From Marixanthomonas sp. SCSIO 43207 (GTDB lineage: Bacteria > Bacteroidota > Bacteroidia > Flavobacteriales > Flavobacteriaceae), in NCBI RefSeq assembly GCF_019904255.1, contig NZ_CP063203.1:1488001-1552000 (forward strand): DNA of 64,000 nucleotides. The letters are read 5' to 3'. This document shows positions 34,228-44,794 of the stretch, piece by piece. Both the position numbers and the translations under genes were made by a program. The notes under the pieces were generated by a model that was not told the DNA's origin, searched no databases, and saw only the letters and a program-made list of their open reading frames with translations. Within the stretch, counting starts at the first letter, position 1. Each line of letters starts with the position of its first letter.

Positions 34228-35580
34228 TTAGTAACCAGGATTCTGGTCTGCTTGACTAATTAAAGCATTTCGGTTAATTTCGTCTTGAGGTATAGGCCAC
34301 AATAATTGACGGTTAGTAAAAGTAATACCTTTGCTGCTTATTACTTGTTGAGCTAAGCCAAGTCTTTTAACTGTTTCCCATCTGTCAATTTCACCATAAA
34401 ATTCTACACGTCTCTCTTGAGCGATTACAGAAGCAACATTTGATGCGTTAAATGCTCCAATAGGACCTAGTCCTGCTCTTTCTCTTATTAAGTTTAAGTA
34501 CGTTGCTGCTTCAGGACTATTTCTCCTTGCTAATACTTCAGCGTACATAAATAATACATCTTCATATCTATAAATATATGGGAAGAACGAAGTATTTGAA
34601 CGGAACTTATTAATAAATGATGTGGTAGGATCATCTGGGTTACTAATTAACTCTAATCTGCTGTCGTTAGGCTCAAAGGCGTTAACTAAAGATTGAGAAG
34701 GAGATACTTCTCTTCTTCCAGAAGATGTAAAGAATAATTGTAAATCACCACCATCAGCTGCGTTTAAGTTTAATCTCATAATTGCTGTTGAATTTTCAAG
34801 AGCATTAAGATCAAAAACTTCAGCATACGTTTCTGTTAAACTATAATCACCAATAAGAGGTGTTAATGTGTTTTCTACTGCAGTGTAATTTTCTTGAAAC
34901 AAATAAGCTTCAGCTTTCATTACTTGAACAGCGTCATTGGTGAATTGCGTTACAGGGTTATTAGGGTTTAACTTTCCTTCAGCTAATTGTATTTCACTTA
35001 AAATGTAAGCATATACATCAGCTTCAGAAGATCTAGGTGTATCATTTGCAGCATCTCCGTCTAGAGGATAAGTTAGTTCAGTAATTGGTAAACCACCAAA
35101 GATTTTAACTAACTGTAAATATCCGTAAGCTCTCATAGCATGACATTCAGCAATGATTTGACTCTGAAGTTCAGGATCAATTTCAGTCTCAGGATCCAAC
35201 TCTTGAGTTAATCTCATTACTTCAGTACCAGTGTTTATTAAATCATAGTGTTGATTAAATAATCTAGATACATTGATGTTATTTGCTTGAAAATTATTTA
35301 CTAAAGCCTCGTCTAACGTAGGGAAAGAACCAGGGTGAAGTAAATCATCTGAATAAAGACCTTGCATCATTCTTGGATAAGCACCGGTAACATAAGCACC
35401 TGTTGCGTCACCTTGCATGTCATTATAACCGTCAAGCATTGCACTTAGGGCAGACTCTCCATCAAAAATAAAGTTGTCAGTTCCTAATGCAGAAGGATCT
35501 TTTAAATTTAATTGATCTTCACAGCTAATAAAACCGTGAGCGACAATTGTTATTATAAATAGAACTATTAATTTTTTCAT
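34228..35580 (-). CDS. SusD/RagB family nutrient-binding lipoprotein
   Basis: 450 residues. A lipoprotein signal ends at Cys20 (FISCEDQ). SusD features are the N-terminal DPSALGTDNFIF, several helix pairs with TPR-like character (AECHAMRAYGYLQLVKIFGGLPI) and the C-terminal RRVEFYGEIDRWETVKRLG plus LLWPIPQDEINRN, all standard for the family. It caps the SusC transporter encoded 10 bases upstream and binds the nutrient at the cell surface. No glycoside hydrolase, peptidase or regulator accompanies the pair, so the substrate cannot be inferred. Confidence 0.95.
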   Translation of the reverse strand: MKKLIVLFIITIVAHGFISCEDQLNLKDPSALGTDNFIFDGESALSAMLDGYNDMQGDATGAYVTGAYPRMMQGLYSDDLLHPGSFPTLDEALVNNFQANNINVSRLFNQHYDLINTGTEVMRLTQELDPETEIDPELQSQIIAECHAMRAYGYLQLVKIFGGLPITELTYPLDGDAANDTPRSSEADVYAYILSEIQLAEGKLNPNNPVTQFTNDAVQVMKAEAYLFQENYTAVENTLTPLIGDYSLTETYAEVFDLNALENSTAIMRLNLNAADGGDLQLFFTSSGRREVSPSQSLVNAFEPNDSRLELISNPDDPTTSFINKFRSNTSFFPYIYRYEDVLFMYAEVLARRNSPEAATYLNLIRERAGLGPIGAFNASNVASVIAQERRVEFYGEIDRWETVKRLGLAQQVISSKGITFTNRQLLWPIPQDEINRNALISQADQNPGY

Positions 35581-35590
35581 GATTTTTTAT

Positions 35591-38500
35591 TTAAAATGAT
35601 AAGTTTACACCAAGTTTCCATACTTTGCTGTTTCCTTGTGTAAGGAAATCAGTTCCTTGAGAAGCATTTGTGTTACCAAATGTATTAACCTCAGGGTCAA
35701 CACCTGAATAATCTGTAATTAGTGCTAAGTTGTCACCAGATACATATACTCTTACTTTATCAAAACCTTTAATTTCTGGTAAAGTATATCCTAAAGTTAC
35801 ATTTCTCAACTTAATATAAGAACCGTCTTCAACAAATCTAGTTGATTCTTGGTTGTTGTATGTTGCTGTTTGTTGGTTTGGTCGAGGAATATTAGTGTCT
35901 GTGTTGTTTGGTGTCCACCAGTCTAACTGGTTTTTGAACTTACCAAAAGCTGGGTTACCAGATATTCCTGCAAACGAAAGGTTATTGTTAAACAAGTCGT
36001 TTCCTTCAGAAAGGTTCCATAAGAAGCTTAAGTCAAAATTCTTATAACGGACGTTTCCAGACCAGTTAATAGTGTAATCTGCAAATGGATCACCACCGTT
36101 AATTCTATCATCATCGTTTATGATACCATCACCGTTTTGGTCAATATACTTTACGTCACCAGGGGCAACACCTTGATCTTGTAATTCTTGAGGAATTTCA
36201 CTAAGATTTTGATAAAGACCATCAGCTTCAAGTACATAGAAGAAACCTAATGGTTCTCCTTCGTCAACACGGCTTACAAAACCTAAGTCAAGAGGAGCTG
36301 TTTCTCCAAGAGCATCTTTTGGTAAGAAAGTTACTTCGTTATCTAATGTACTTAAGTTAAAGTTATTGGTCCATGAAAAATCTTCTGTGTCAAAAACAGT
36401 AATTCCTAAGTCAATTTCGTGACCTTTATTCTCAACAGCTGCTAAGTTTTGTACTGCATTTCTAGCTCCCTGACTTGGTGCAGTTGGGTCATTAAACACT
36501 AATGAGTTGTCATAGGTTCTTTTTACGTAGTAAGAATAGTTTAATGTAATTCTACTGTCAAAGAAACGTGCGTTAAATCCACCGTCAAATTGCTCTGTTT
36601 CTTCCCATCTAGCAGTTGCAGAACCGATAGTTAAAAATGATGTTACAACATCTGCATATTGACCTTGCGCTGCTACTGGAGCATTGTATCTTCCAAATGG
36701 ACTATCATTACCTGTAATACCATAAGATCCACGCAGTTTTAAATAATTAACAATATTGTTCTCAAACCACCCTTCGTTAGATACTGTATAGGCAATAGCA
36801 GCTCCTGGGAAATAAGCAGTTCTAAATGACTTGTCAAACTTAGAGTTATCATCACGTCTTATCGATCCTTCTAGAATTAACTTGTCCCATAATGTGAAAC
36901 CAAGTGTACTAATTAAAGCAGTTCGACGCTCTTCAGAAAAAGAAGATGCTGTTGTAATAGGAGTTAAACCTTGGCTTACATATGTTAAGTCACTATTTGC
37001 AAAACCTTCTGAAATAGCAGCTACAAACCTTGTAGTTCTTCTTTCATATTCCCCACCTAAGTAAAGTCTCATTTTTACATCACCCCAAGTGTTGTTATAA
37101 TTCATAGATGGTCTTACTAACCAAATTCTATTTGTAGTGTGTCTCTCATCAGAGATACCAGGGTTTTCAGCATCAGCAATTCCAAAGTTACCTTGTGCAG
37201 TTTCTTTAGGATTGTAAATACGTTGTCTAAATTCTGATTGGTCTAAACCAAATTTAACGTTGGCAGATAAATTATCTGTTACGTTATAATTTAACGCACC
37301 GTTTCCAATTACACGGAAAGTTCTACCTCTACCAAAATCAGAAATCGCATTTTGAAGTGGATTTGAAAATGTAAACTGAGTGTAAGGAGTAAACTCACCA
37401 TTTTCATCTCTTAAGTCTAAACCAGGTCTTTCTAATATACCTGTTGATAAAACACCAAAAATGTTGTTATCATTTACAATAATGTTTTGAACCTCATCAG
37501 TTATACCTACACCACCATCAAAGGTTAAATCATCTGTAATTTCTTGAGTTACGTTCAATCGAACATTCTTTCTTTCGAAATCTTGAGTAAGTATAGTACC
37601 ATCTTGCTTAAATCTAGATGCACTTAAGTAAAATTTAGTCTTTTCAGATCCACCACTCACAGAAACGTTGTTTTCAATTACAACTGCATCATCAACATAT
37701 AATGCATCTAGGTATGAGTCACCAACATCTGCTTGTGAACGATAAAATGCTTCTAATACTTGGTTTGAAGCACCTAAAAGTTCTGGCATGTCTGCATCAC
37801 TTGCAGAGAAACTACCTGACTCAGCTCCAGAGTTTTGAGCATATGTATCACGGTATTTTAACCACTCACCATAGTTCATTTTTTCATATTCATTGATTGC
37901 GTTTTGAAAACCTACACTATTGTTAATGTTAATTTTCAATTTACCCTCACGCCCTTTCTTAGTAATGATTTCAACAACACCATTAGAACCTCTTTGTCCA
38001 TAAATAGCTGTTGCAGCTGCATCTTTTAAGATTTGAATAGACTCAATATCAGCTGGGTTTAAGTTTGAAAGAGCACTGTTTTGCTGCCCTCCAAAACTAT
38101 TTGATACTGTAACACCAGAGAACATTGGTATACCATCAATAACAAAAAGTGGGTTACTGTTACCATTAATCGTAGATGAACCACGAATACGGATAGAAAC
38201 TTCACCACCTGGTGCTCCAGAAAGAGTTTTAATTTGTGTTCCAGAAGTAGTACCTTGAAGTGCACTTGCTACGTTTGAAGAGGTAATCCCTTGAACTGTT
38301 TCAATGTCTGGACTAGAAACACTAGTAGCTAAATCTCTTTGCGAAACGTTCCCTCCATAAGTAGTTATAACTACTTCATCTAATTGAGATCCTGCTTTCA
38401 TTGTTACATTTATAGAATTAGAAGCGCCAACAGCTATCTCTTGAGTTTCAAATCCTACATAACTAAAAGTTAATGTCTGTCCTACAGATGCTGAAATTGA

Positions 38501-38683
38501 ATAATTTCCATCAAAATCAGATTGTGTACCTGTATTTGTACCTTTAACTATAATGTTAACCCCAGGTAAAGGTAGTCCTGAATTATCAGTAACATTACCA
38601 GAGATTGTTTTTTGTTGTGCAAACGAAAGTTGCACTACTAACGCCAGTAAAAGCGTTAAAAATCCACTAAACTTTGTTTTCAT
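35591..38683 (-). CDS. SusC/RagA family TonB-linked outer membrane transporter
   Basis: 1030 residues. A signal peptide ends near residue 22 (SFAQQ). A carboxypeptidase-D-like domain (~25-105, ISGNVTDNSGLPLPGVNIIVKGTNTG) is followed by the TonB-interacting DEVVITTYG segment, the plug (~115-240, IRGSSTINGNSNPLFVIDGIP, ILKDAAATAIYGQRGSNGVVEIITKKG) and a 22-strand barrel ending in KVWKLGVNLSF. It imports a bound oligomer using TonB energy. It is the first gene of the susC-susD operon. There is no N-terminal STN signalling domain and no sigma/anti-sigma pair nearby. Confidence 0.96.
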   Translation of the reverse strand: MKTKFSGFLTLLLALVVQLSFAQQKTISGNVTDNSGLPLPGVNIIVKGTNTGTQSDFDGNYSISASVGQTLTFSYVGFETQEIAVGASNSINVTMKAGSQLDEVVITTYGGNVSQRDLATSVSSPDIETVQGITSSNVASALQGTTSGTQIKTLSGAPGGEVSIRIRGSSTINGNSNPLFVIDGIPMFSGVTVSNSFGGQQNSALSNLNPADIESIQILKDAAATAIYGQRGSNGVVEIITKKGREGKLKININNSVGFQNAINEYEKMNYGEWLKYRDTYAQNSGAESGSFSASDADMPELLGASNQVLEAFYRSQADVGDSYLDALYVDDAVVIENNVSVSGGSEKTKFYLSASRFKQDGTILTQDFERKNVRLNVTQEITDDLTFDGGVGITDEVQNIIVNDNNIFGVLSTGILERPGLDLRDENGEFTPYTQFTFSNPLQNAISDFGRGRTFRVIGNGALNYNVTDNLSANVKFGLDQSEFRQRIYNPKETAQGNFGIADAENPGISDERHTTNRIWLVRPSMNYNNTWGDVKMRLYLGGEYERRTTRFVAAISEGFANSDLTYVSQGLTPITTASSFSEERRTALISTLGFTLWDKLILEGSIRRDDNSKFDKSFRTAYFPGAAIAYTVSNEGWFENNIVNYLKLRGSYGITGNDSPFGRYNAPVAAQGQYADVVTSFLTIGSATARWEETEQFDGGFNARFFDSRITLNYSYYVKRTYDNSLVFNDPTAPSQGARNAVQNLAAVENKGHEIDLGITVFDTEDFSWTNNFNLSTLDNEVTFLPKDALGETAPLDLGFVSRVDEGEPLGFFYVLEADGLYQNLSEIPQELQDQGVAPGDVKYIDQNGDGIINDDDRINGGDPFADYTINWSGNVRYKNFDLSFLWNLSEGNDLFNNNLSFAGISGNPAFGKFKNQLDWWTPNNTDTNIPRPNQQTATYNNQESTRFVEDGSYIKLRNVTLGYTLPEIKGFDKVRVYVSGDNLALITDYSGVDPEVNTFGNTNASQGTDFLTQGNSKVWKLGVNLSF

Positions 38684-38802
38684 TTTTATTATTTATTTGA
38701 ATTAGCCAAAGCCAAAAATCATAATAAAAAGTTAATTACACAACTTTTTGCCTTAAAATTTAACTCAAATTGATTTTAAATTTAAAGTATGGTAAGGTTT
38801 TC

Positions 38803-40497
38803 TTAAAATCTTGATGTTAATGATATGTGTATTTTTGTGTTTGAAAAACCGAATTCTTGATCTTCAGAAATACCATTTGCGATATTTAATTTTAGAACTC
38901 CAGCTTTGGTCTGCAACCCAAAGCCTATACCAGCACTATAAAGATTTTGTTCTAGGTCTAACACTTCATTCTGAAAGTAAGCAAAGTCTAAAATACTGTG
39001 AATGTATAAACCTTGATTAAATCGATAACGGTATTCAGTATTTAATGTAGAAAATAAAGAAGCGTCAATACTATTTTCGTTAAAACCTCGAATGCTATTT
39101 ATACCTCCAAATCTGAATAATTCATTTGTTAAATAACTTTCGCTAAAAAGAACATTTGTGTTGTTTCGTATAAATATTGAATTGTTATAGTTTAAATTAA
39201 AAATAGTACTTGCGGTCACTATAAGTTTAAATTGGTCATCTGTAATTGTTTCTCTTTCTCTACTTCCTATTTCGGTATCTACCGTAAATTCAGTTTTTAC
39301 CGGAAACAGAACATCATCTTCAAGTTTTAAAAAAGAGGCGCCAGCTGTAAAGAAAGTTGAGTTATAATCCTCTACACTGCTACCTGTTACTATATTGTCT
39401 AATAAATTGCTTGATTCATAACCTTTGTACCCTGCATAAGCTGAAGAAACAGGGTTAATCTGGTAATTTACTCTTGCTTGTTGTTCGGTTGTGACAAAAG
39501 TGCTGTCTCGTTTAAAAATTTTTAGTTCTCCGCTTATTCCAAAAGGCGTTTTGAATAAATAAGGTAGAGTGGCTTTTACTCTAAAGTTTTGTTGATCGCT
39601 TCCATCGGCTTTATAGTTGAGTAAAAGTTGCTCGCCAAAATTTAAATTATTGTTTAATTCAAGATTAATATATCCATTAAATTGAAGTTGTTGTGTTTCT
39701 TCGTCTGTCGCAAACCCTAAAATACCGTCAAACAAATTGTTGTTTTGCTTTTCAATATAAAAGTAGGCAGTTGTAGTTTCTTTTCTGAATAGGACTTCAG
39801 GAGCTTTTATTGTTTTTGCAAAACCTAACGTGTTTATAGATGTGTTTTGTTTTTTTAATTTCTCTTTACTGAATGCTTTTCCTGTTTTAACACCCGCATA
39901 ATATTTTAAAAAAGACTTCGGAAATTTTTCATATCCTTTTACTACTATTGAGTCGAGTGTTCTTTTCTTACCAATATTGGTTTCTAAGTATGCTGAAAGA
40001 AATGAACCTTCGGTTTGTAAGTCTGCTAGTCGTAAACTTGCAAAAGCATTTCCTTTTTCTGTTTTAAGAGTGTTTAATTTTTGGAGAGAAATTTCTGCGG
40101 TTTCAAAAGGAAGTATAAAATATGTGTCTGTAACATTGGTAGCGATGCGTTCAATTTCATCTTTATTAAAAACCGAAGTGTCATAGTAAACTTTAATGTA
40201 TTTAAGTTTTTTTCCTAAGAAGTAAGTGGCAAGATATGTGCTATCATTTTTCTGGCTTAAGTTTTCAAGTTTACTTTCAATAAAACCAAGTCGTTCAATT
40301 TTTTTTTGAATGGAATTAACTTCAACCTGTAGAGAGCTGTAGTCTCTAAAATTGGTTTTGTAATCAAGGCTGTCTTTTAAATTTTCTGAAATAGCTTTTT
40401 CTGCTCTAATCTCTAGATAGATTGTTTGAGAAAAAACCACATTTGAAAATATAGTATATATATTAAGGTATAAAAATATGTATAGAATGTTTTTCAA
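38803..40497 (-). CDS. BamA/TamA-like outer membrane beta-barrel protein with POTRA-type region
   Basis: 564 residues. A hydrophobic N-terminus of ~23 residues (NVVFSQ) is an export signal. Residues ~25-240 form two or three POTRA-like modules (DSIVVKGYEKFPKSFLKYYAGVKTGKAFSKEKL is typical). The remaining ~320 residues form the barrel; FRFGGINSIRGFNENS near 470 is the conserved L6-loop (V/I)RG(F/Y) motif, and the chain ends in HISLTSRF with a terminal Phe. Proteins of this kind insert or translocate outer membrane proteins; BamA itself is usually much longer, so this is a paralogue such as TamA or ShlB type. It is divergent from rpsL. Confidence 0.82.
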   Translation of the reverse strand: MKNILYIFLYLNIYTIFSNVVFSQTIYLEIRAEKAISENLKDSLDYKTNFRDYSSLQVEVNSIQKKIERLGFIESKLENLSQKNDSTYLATYFLGKKLKYIKVYYDTSVFNKDEIERIATNVTDTYFILPFETAEISLQKLNTLKTEKGNAFASLRLADLQTEGSFLSAYLETNIGKKRTLDSIVVKGYEKFPKSFLKYYAGVKTGKAFSKEKLKKQNTSINTLGFAKTIKAPEVLFRKETTTAYFYIEKQNNNLFDGILGFATDEETQQLQFNGYINLELNNNLNFGEQLLLNYKADGSDQQNFRVKATLPYLFKTPFGISGELKIFKRDSTFVTTEQQARVNYQINPVSSAYAGYKGYESSNLLDNIVTGSSVEDYNSTFFTAGASFLKLEDDVLFPVKTEFTVDTEIGSRERETITDDQFKLIVTASTIFNLNYNNSIFIRNNTNVLFSESYLTNELFRFGGINSIRGFNENSIDASLFSTLNTEYRYRFNQGLYIHSILDFAYFQNEVLDLEQNLYSAGIGFGLQTKAGVLKLNIANGISEDQEFGFSNTKIHISLTSRF

Positions 40498-40602
40498 GAA
40501 TAGATATGGTTTTTTTAATGTTGTAAAGCTAACGCTAGAAGTAGGGTTTTACTATACATATCTCAAAATAATAAAAAAGTATTGAAAATTAAGTGACTAA
40601 GG

Positions 40603-40633
40603 TTTGATTAATTCATTTTAATTTTTACCTTTG
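40603..40633 (+). promoter_or_regulatory. Promoter of the rpsL-rpsG-fusA cluster
   Basis: TTTG at 40603-40606 and TACCTTTG at 40626-40633 are spaced by 19 bases, a textbook Bacteroidota sigma-A promoter (TTTG-N19-TAnnTTTG). Transcription would begin near 40639, about 48 nt ahead of rpsL. Confidence 0.85.
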
Positions 40634-40686
40634 CAAACCCTTAAAAAAGGGTATTTATATTTAAATAAGTGTAATACATATTTTAT

Positions 40687-41061
40687 ATGCCAACAATTTC
40701 ACAATTAGTACGAAAAGGAAGAGCCAAAATAACCAAGAAGAGTAAATCGGCTGCTTTGGATTCGTGTCCTCAAAGAAGAGGGGTTTGTACGCGTGTTTAT
40801 ACTACTACGCCAAAAAAACCTAACTCTGCTATGCGTAAAGTAGCAAGGGTAAGGTTGACTAACGGTAAAGAGGTAAACGCATACATCCCAGGAGAAGGTC
40901 ACAATTTACAAGAGCACTCGATAGTATTGGTTAGAGGTGGAAGGGTAAAAGATTTACCGGGAGTTAGATATCATATCGTTCGTGGAGCTTTAGACACCGC
41001 TGGTGTTGAAGGTCGTACGCAGCGTAGATCTAAGTACGGAGCAAAACGCCCTAAGAAGTAA
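40687..41061 (+). CDS. rpsL: 30S ribosomal protein S12
   Basis: 124 residues, full length. The conserved decoding-centre loops [18 protein letters not shown] and [17 protein letters not shown] are intact. The Lys residues whose changes give streptomycin resistance are wild type (KPNS and GRVKDLP). First gene of the rpsL-rpsG-fusA unit, behind a strong promoter. No Shine-Dalgarno is visible (the region before ATG is ATATTTTAT). Confidence 0.98.
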   Translation: MPTISQLVRKGRAKITKKSKSAALDSCPQRRGVCTRVYTTTPKKPNSAMRKVARVRLTNGKEVNAYIPGEGHNLQEHSIVLVRGGRVKDLPGVRYHIVRGALDTAGVEGRTQRRSKYGAKRPKK

Positions 41062-41084
41062 TTAAAAACTTTTAAAAAGAAGAC

Positions 41085-41561
41085 ATGAGAAAAAGACAGG
41101 CCAAAAAAAGACCACTTTTACCAGATCCAAGGTTTAACGATCAGTTGGTAACACGTTTTGTGAATAACATGATGTGGGATGGTAAAAAGTCGGTGGCTTT
41201 TAAAGTTTTTTACGATGCTATTGATATCGTAGAAGAAAAGAAAACAGACGACGAAAAAACAGGTTTAGAGCTTTGGAAAGATGCTTTGTCTAACGTTATG
41301 CCACACGTAGAGGTGCGTAGCCGAAGAGTAGGAGGAGCAACTTTTCAAATTCCTATGCAAATACGTGCAGACCGTAAAATATCAACTGCAATGAAGTGGT
41401 TGATTCTTTTTGCGCGAAAAAGAAACGAAAAGTCAATGCCGCAAAAATTAGCAGCGGAGATATTGGCAGCTGCAAAAGAAGAAGGTGCGGCGGTTAAAAA
41501 GCGTACCGACACGCATAAAATGGCCGAAGCAAATAAAGCATTCTCACATTTCAGATTCTAA
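41085..41561 (+). CDS. rpsG: 30S ribosomal protein S7
   Basis: 158 residues, full length. The N-terminal [18 protein letters not shown] and the [11 protein letters not shown] loop are typical. S7 nucleates assembly of the 30S head by binding 16S rRNA. It is followed six bases later by fusA. Confidence 0.98.
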   Translation: MRKRQAKKRPLLPDPRFNDQLVTRFVNNMMWDGKKSVAFKVFYDAIDIVEEKKTDDEKTGLELWKDALSNVMPHVEVRSRRVGGATFQIPMQIRADRKISTAMKWLILFARKRNEKSMPQKLAAEILAAAKEEGAAVKKRTDTHKMAEANKAFSHFRF

Positions 41562-41567
41562 AAAAAA

Positions 41568-43700
41568 ATGGCACAAAGAGATTTAAAATTTACAAGAAAT
41601 ATTGGAATTGCAGCACACATTGATGCTGGTAAAACAACCACTACAGAGCGTGTTTTATTCTATACGGGTAAAACTCACAAAATAGGGGAGGTGCACGATG
41701 GTGCTTCTACTATGGACTGGATGGAGCAAGAAGCTGAAAGAGGTATTACAATTACTTCTGCAGCTACAACTTGTACCTGGAAGTTCCCTATGGAGAATGC
41801 AAAACCACTACCTGAAACTAAAGATTATCACTTTAATATCATTGATACTCCTGGTCACGTTGACTTTACTGTAGAGGTAAACCGTTCACTTCGTGTATTA
41901 GATGGTTTGGTTTTCTTATTTAGTGCGGTAGATGGAGTAGAGCCGCAGTCTGAAACTAACTGGAGACTTGCAGATAACTATAAAGTACCTCGTATTGGTT
42001 TCGTTAACAAGATGGACCGTCAAGGATCAAACTTTATTGGTGTTTGTCAACAAGTAAAAGATATGTTGAAGTCTAATGCTGTGCCAATTGTATTAAATAT
42101 TGGTGATGAAGCAGACTTCAAAGGAATTATTGACCTTGTTAAAAACCGTGCTATTGTATGGCATGATGAAACGCAAGGGGCTACATTTGATGTAGTTGAT
42201 ATTCCTGAAGATATGAAAGAAGAAGCTCGTAAGTATAGAGCGCTTCTTATTGAAGAGGTAGCAACCTATGATGAAGAACTTCTTGAGAAGTTTATGGAAG
42301 ATGAAGATTCTATCACAGAAGAAGAAGTTCATGCTGCATTAAGAGCTGCTGTTATGGATATGGCAATTATCCCAATGATTTGTGGGTCTGCCTTTAAAAA
42401 TAAAGGAGTTCAGTTTTTATTAGATGCTGTATGTCGTTATTTACCATCACCGGTAGATAAAGAAGGTATCGTAGGTATCAACCCTGATACTCAAAAAGAA
42501 GAAGTTCGTAAACCTGACGTAACAGCACCATTTGCTGCGTTAGCATTTAAAATTGCTACAGATCCTTTTGTAGGGCGTTTAGCATTCTTCCGTGCATATT
42601 CAGGAAGATTAGATGCAGGGTCTTACGTTTTAAATAACCGTTCACAAAAGAAAGAGCGTATCTCTCGTATCTATCAAATGCACTCAAACAAGCAGAATGC
42701 ACTTGAGTACATTGAAGCTGGAGATATTGGTGCGGCAGTTGGTTTTAAAGACATTAAAACTGGTGATACCCTTTCTGACGAAAAGCACCCAATTATACTA
42801 GAATCTATGGATTTCCCTGATCCTGTAATTGGTATCGCTGTTGAGCCTAAAACTAAGGCAGATGTTGATAAATTAGGTATGGCATTGGCTAAGTTGGCAG
42901 AAGAAGATCCAACTTTCCAGGTTCGTACAGATGAAGCTTCAGGACAAACAGTAATTTCTGGAATGGGTGAGCTTCACTTAGATATTATTGTAGATCGTTT
43001 AAAGCGTGAATTCAAAGTTGAAGTAAGTCAAGGTCAACCACAAGTTGAGTACAAAGAAGCAGTTACTAGAAAAGCTGAGCACAGAGAGACGTATAAAAAG
43101 CAATCTGGTGGTCGTGGTAAATTTGCTGATATTGTATTTACACTTGAGCCTGCTGAAGAAGGTAAAGATGGATTGGAATTTGTTTCTGAAATTAAAGGAG
43201 GAAACGTTCCTAAAGAATTTATCCCATCGGTAGAAAAAGGATTTAAGATGGCTATGCAGAATGGACCTTTAGCCGGGTATGAAGTTGAAGCAATGAAAGT
43301 GACGCTTACTGATGGTTCGTATCACGATGTGGATTCTGACCAGCTATCATTTGAGCTTGCAGCAAAATTAGGATTTAAAAATGCTGCAAAAGCTGCAAAA
43401 GCTGTAATTATGGAGCCAATAATGAAGCTGGAAGTATTAACTCCAGAAGAAAATATGGGTGATATAGTTGGAGATCTTAACCGTCGTAGAGGACAAGTAA
43501 ACAGTATGGGAGACCGTGCGGGTGCAAAAGTTGTAAAAGCTGAAGTGCCACTTTCAGAAATGTTTGGTTATGTAACCACATTAAGAACATTGTCTTCAGG
43601 ACGTGCAACTTCTACAATGGAATTTTCACATTACGCTGAAACTCCTTCAAATATTGCTGAAGAAGTTATTGCAGCAGCAAAAGGAACCGCTAACGTATAA
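41568..43700 (+). CDS. fusA: Elongation factor G
   Basis: 710 residues. G1 [19 protein letters not shown], switch [11 protein letters not shown] and G4 NKMDRQG are all present, and domains II-V follow ([35 protein letters not shown]). It catalyses translocation with GTP. It lies in the classical str operon order, with tuf absent from this position. Confidence 0.98.
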   Translation: MAQRDLKFTRNIGIAAHIDAGKTTTTERVLFYTGKTHKIGEVHDGASTMDWMEQEAERGITITSAATTCTWKFPMENAKPLPETKDYHFNIIDTPGHVDFTVEVNRSLRVLDGLVFLFSAVDGVEPQSETNWRLADNYKVPRIGFVNKMDRQGSNFIGVCQQVKDMLKSNAVPIVLNIGDEADFKGIIDLVKNRAIVWHDETQGATFDVVDIPEDMKEEARKYRALLIEEVATYDEELLEKFMEDEDSITEEEVHAALRAAVMDMAIIPMICGSAFKNKGVQFLLDAVCRYLPSPVDKEGIVGINPDTQKEEVRKPDVTAPFAALAFKIATDPFVGRLAFFRAYSGRLDAGSYVLNNRSQKKERISRIYQMHSNKQNALEYIEAGDIGAAVGFKDIKTGDTLSDEKHPIILESMDFPDPVIGIAVEPKTKADVDKLGMALAKLAEEDPTFQVRTDEASGQTVISGMGELHLDIIVDRLKREFKVEVSQGQPQVEYKEAVTRKAEHRETYKKQSGGRGKFADIVFTLEPAEEGKDGLEFVSEIKGGNVPKEFIPSVEKGFKMAMQNGPLAGYEVEAMKVTLTDGSYHDVDSDQLSFELAAKLGFKNAAKAAKAVIMEPIMKLEVLTPEENMGDIVGDLNRRRGQVNSMGDRAGAKVVKAEVPLSEMFGYVTTLRTLSSGRATSTMEFSHYAETPSNIAEEVIAAAKGTANV

Positions 43701-43709
43701 CAGATTAGG

Positions 43710-44015
43710 ATGAGTCAAAAAATCAGAATAAAGCTAAAATCTTACGATCATAATTTAGTGGATAAATCTGCTGAAAAAATCGTAAAGACAGTAAAAAGCA
43801 CAGGTGCAGTAGTAACAGGTCCAATCCCGTTACCAACTCACAAAAAGATATTTACCGTTCTACGTTCACCACACGTTAACAAGAAGAGTAGAGAGCAATT
43901 CCAGTTAAGTTCATATAAGAGACTTATGGATATCTACAGTTCTTCTTCAAAAACAATTGACGCTCTTATGAAACTAGAGTTGCCAAGTGGTGTAGAAGTA
44001 GAGATTAAAGTGTAA
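43710..44015 (+). CDS. rpsJ: 30S ribosomal protein S10
   Basis: 101 residues, full length, with the conserved loop [25 protein letters not shown]. First gene of the S10 group, only nine bases after fusA, so str and S10 operons are fused into one transcript. A 167-base structured gap separates it from rplC. Confidence 0.98.
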   Translation: MSQKIRIKLKSYDHNLVDKSAEKIVKTVKSTGAVVTGPIPLPTHKKIFTVLRSPHVNKKSREQFQLSSYKRLMDIYSSSSKTIDALMKLELPSGVEVEIKV

Positions 44016-44025
44016 GTAAATTAAA

Positions 44026-44129
44026 CTGAAGCAAAATAGTTTCAGAGACATGTCCGGAGCTGCGAGCAAAGGAAAAACGGAAAACAAAATAAAATTCAGG
44101 GCTGAATTTATTTTGGCCCTGTTTTTTTG
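44026..44129 (+). promoter_or_regulatory. Structured rpsJ-rplC intergenic element, candidate attenuator or pseudoknot
   Basis: The gap between rpsJ and rplC holds a long AT-rich hairpin: CAAAATAAAATTCA (44086-44099) pairs with TGAATTTATTTTG (44104-44116) around a GGGC loop. Directly after it, GCCCTG (44117-44122) can pair with CAGGGC (44098-44103) and is followed by seven T (44123-44129). The second pairing is an intrinsic terminator and uses the loop of the first, so the RNA may switch between them or form a pseudoknot. A small hairpin CTGAA/TTCAG lies at 44026-44046. The following genes are L3 and L4. Confidence 0.65.
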
Positions 44130-44182
44130 CGAAGAAGTTTCGGAATAAAAAGAAAAAAATTAATAATCAATAAATAATAATT

Positions 44183-44794
44183 ATGTCTGGGTTAATTGGA
44201 AAAAAGATAGGGATGACCAGCCTTTTTGACGAGAACGGAAAAAATATTCCGTGTACCGTTATAGAAGCAGGCCCCTGTATTGTTACCCAAGTCAGAACCA
44301 AAGAGGTTGACGGGTACAGAGCTCTTCAACTTGGTTTCGATGACAAAAAGACTGCTAACAAAGCTGCTGAAGGCCACGCCAAAAAAGCAGGAACTGTTGC
44401 TAAGCGTCGCGTCGTTGAATTCCAAGGATTTGAAGATGATTTTAAATTAGGTGACAGTGTCACTGTAGAGCACTTTGCTGAAGGCGAGTTCGTTGATGTT
44501 TCAGGAACAAGTAAAGGTAAAGGATTTCAAGGAGTTGTAAAGCGTCACGGTTTTGGTGGTGTAGGTCAAGCTACTCACGGTCAACATAACCGTTTAAGAG
44601 CTCCTGGATCAATTGGTGCAGCATCATATCCTGCGAGAGTATTCAAAGGAATGCGTATGGGCGGCCAAATGGGAAGTGAAAAAGTGAAAGTACAAAACTT
44701 AAAAGTGTTGAAGGTAGTTCCTGAAAAGAACCTACTTGTAGTGAAAGGCTGTGTGCCAGGTCACAAAAACGCTTATGTAACGATTCAGAAATAA
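44183..44794 (+). CDS. rplC: 50S ribosomal protein L3
   Basis: 203 residues, full length. [17 protein letters not shown] at the N-terminus, the [17 protein letters not shown] loop with the conserved Gln that PrmB methylates in other bacteria, and RMGGQMG follow the family. Its stop overlaps the rplD start (TAATG). It lies behind a structured leader. Confidence 0.98.
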   Translation: MSGLIGKKIGMTSLFDENGKNIPCTVIEAGPCIVTQVRTKEVDGYRALQLGFDDKKTANKAAEGHAKKAGTVAKRRVVEFQGFEDDFKLGDSVTVEHFAEGEFVDVSGTSKGKGFQGVVKRHGFGGVGQATHGQHNRLRAPGSIGAASYPARVFKGMRMGGQMGSEKVKVQNLKVLKVVPEKNLLVVKGCVPGHKNAYVTIQK

